Assembly (NCBI GenBank): GCA_004295885.1
Contig: SEDG01000170.1
Span: 1 to 6,463 of the forward strand
DNA: 6,463 nt
Reading direction: 5' to 3'
From: Pedobacter sp.
GTDB taxonomy: Bacteria > Bacteroidota > Bacteroidia > Sphingobacteriales > Sphingobacteriaceae
In this document: in pieces, positions 5,277 to 6,463 of the stretch
How positions within the stretch are numbered: position 1 is the first letter of the stretch
Layout: the number at the start of each line of letters is the position of its first letter
Translations under genes and position numbers: made by a program
Notes under the pieces: generated by a model
What the model saw: the letters and a program-made list of their open reading frames with translations, nothing else
Database searches by the model: none
Told to the model about the DNA's origin: nothing

Positions 5277-6463
5277 ATGAAATCAACGTTTAGCAAAATC
5301 TTCCTATTCCTTCTCTTTTGCGCCTTTAGCGTTAAGCTTAAAGCACAGCAGAATGAAAATGCTAAACCTTGGGTTTTTTGGTATTGGGTACAATCAGGTA
5401 TTTCTAAAAAAGGAATTACAGCCGATTTAGAAGCAATGAAATCCAACGGAATTGGTGGTGCTTATCTAATGACTATCAAAGGAGGTAAATCATCTAATCC
5501 ATCATTATATGAAAAACCAGTAGAGCAACTAACACCCGAATGGTGGGAGATGGTAAAGTTTGCAATGGACGAAGCCAAACGTTTGGATTTGAAATTAGGG
5601 ATGCACGTAAGCGATGGTTTTGCCCTTGCTGGCGGACCTTGGATTACGCCAGAACTATCAATGCAAAAAGTAGTTTCATCGAAGATAACTGTCAATGCAT
5701 CAAATACTAAGATTAAATTACCTCAACCAGAAACAAAGGAAGGTTATTATAAAGATATCGCTGTTTATGCTTATCCATCACCGATAGGAACAAACCAATC
5801 TACACGAATTATTACTCCAAAAATCACAGCTAGTAATGGCGCCGATGCAAGTGGATTAGTTAAGCAAGGTAATAAACAAAACTTTGGTTCAAGCGAACCA
5901 CTATATATTCAGTATGAATTCGAAAAGCCTTTTACTTGTCGCACAGTTAAGATTAAGGTAAGTGGTAATAACTACCAAGCACAGCGATTAAAAATTGAAG
6001 TCAGTAACGATGGGAAGACCTTTCGTTCAATTGGCAGATTAGATCCACCAAGACACGGTTGGCAAGACACCGATGAAGACGTAACGCATTCCATCGTGCC
6101 AACTACAGCTAAATTTTTCCGTTTTGTTTATGATAAAACCGGTTCTGAACCTGGCTCCGAAGATTTAGACGCTGCAAAATGGAAACCTTCTTTAAAATTG
6201 GTACACCTCGAATTATTTGCAGAAGCTCAAATTAATCAGTTTGAAGGTAAAAATGGCTCAATTTGGCGCATCAGTAAAAGAATAACTTCAGAGCAACTTC
6301 CAAGCAATTTATGTGTGCCATTAAATAAAATGATTAATCTAACTGCAAAGTTAAAAGCTGATGGCAGTTTAGATTGGAAACTGCCTGCTGGAAGTTGGAC
6401 TATCTTAAGAATTGGGCATACGTCAACAGGACAAACAAATGCAACTGGTGGTGCTGCAATAGG
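5277..6463 (+). CDS. GH106-like alpha-L-rhamnosidase, secreted (3' end outside window)
   Basis: The first 395 codons of a large glycoside hydrolase that runs off the window; full members exceed 700 residues. Predicted to cleave terminal alpha-L-rhamnose from plant polysaccharides such as rhamnogalacturonan, or from rhamnosylated compounds, in the periplasm. Residues 1-23 form a Sec signal peptide: Lys2 and Lys7, hydrophobic core 8-18, cleavage likely after LKA23. The Cys15 context does not fit a lipobox. The start of a TIM barrel follows: PWVFWYWVQSGISKKGITAD (31-50), DLEAMKSNGIGGAYLM (50-65), WWEMVKFAMDEAKRLDLKLGMH (89-110) and DGFALAGGPW (113-122), typical of GH106. Residues about 205-315 look like an inserted beta-sandwich resembling F5/8 type C domains (IQYEFEKPF, then KIEVSNDGKTF). 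ILRIGHTSTGQTNATGG (376-392) is another family hallmark. Catalytic glutamates are expected downstream and cannot be checked. The ATG at 5277 is set by the signal peptide and A-rich leader. Family assignment is from recognised motifs, not a search. Confidence 0.85.
   Translation, partial: MKSTFSKIFLFLLFCAFSVKLKAQQNENAKPWVFWYWVQSGISKKGITADLEAMKSNGIGGAYLMTIKGGKSSNPSLYEKPVEQLTPEWWEMVKFAMDEAKRLDLKLGMHVSDGFALAGGPWITPELSMQKVVSSKITVNASNTKIKLPQPETKEGYYKDIAVYAYPSPIGTNQSTRIITPKITASNGADASGLVKQGNKQNFGSSEPLYIQYEFEKPFTCRTVKIKVSGNNYQAQRLKIEVSNDGKTFRSIGRLDPPRHGWQDTDEDVTHSIVPTTAKFFRFVYDKTGSEPGSEDLDAAKWKPSLKLVHLELFAEAQINQFEGKNGSIWRISKRITSEQLPSNLCVPLNKMINLTAKLKADGSLDWKLPAGSWTILRIGHTSTGQTNATGGAAI

Noticed and set aside
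5277..5350. Lipoprotein signal at Cys15 of the glycosidase
   Set aside because: The residues before the Cys (L-L-F) do not fit a lipobox, and a standard signal peptidase I site (LKA) follows.
5264..5695. Two minus-strand open frames (5264-5446 and 5462-5695)
   Set aside because: Both lie opposite the glycosidase signal peptide and barrel start, whose + strand protein is clearly real.

Overview
The window is AT-rich and all its genes lie on the + strand. Start codons are preceded by A-rich leaders without Shine-Dalgarno sequences (positions 55-72, 3330-3348, 3862-3884, 5259-5276). The spacers carry palindromic repeats of a kind common in Bacteroidota. Together with the gene content (GH106-type glycoside hydrolase, FucP-type sugar symporter, Gfo/Idh oxidoreductase), this points to a Bacteroidota genome, most likely Sphingobacteriaceae (Pedobacter/Mucilaginibacter-like). 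The genus is inference.

Layout: 1-60 is an intergenic repeat remnant. 73-1164 is a CaiB/BaiF class III CoA-transferase with a slightly short C-terminus. 1151-2176 is a reading frame for a periplasmic-binding-protein-like (family 1 solute-binding) protein that has lost its start and N-terminal part; only a TTG at 1256 could start it. It overlaps the next gene by 4 nt (ATGA): a Gfo/Idh/MocA oxidoreductase (2173-3252). Then come a MaoC-like hydratase (3349-3789), a FucP-family (FHS) sugar:H+ symporter (3885-5177) and the first 395 codons of a secreted GH106-like alpha-L-rhamnosidase (5277 to the window end). Each of the three spacers from 3253 to 5276 is 95-99 nt and holds a different inverted repeat directly after the stop codon.

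Functional reading: a secreted hydrolase releases a sugar, probably a deoxysugar such as L-rhamnose, and a symporter brings a sugar across the inner membrane. The other genes are a CoA-transferase, a MaoC hydratase and an NAD(P)-dependent oxidoreductase, which fit activation, hydration and oxidation of an organic acid or sugar-derived acid. No standard rhamnose or fucose catabolic gene is present in the window. The solute-binding-like gene has no ABC permease or ATPase beside it. The module CoA-transferase / orphan binding protein / Gfo-Idh / MaoC attached to a glycan-use locus is the most plausible undescribed system here. Its substrate cannot be read from the sequence.

The main anomaly is near 1145-1165, where the CoA-transferase loses its usual tail and the binding protein loses its front. 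This looks like one deletion (or an assembly collapse) joining two genes out of frame.
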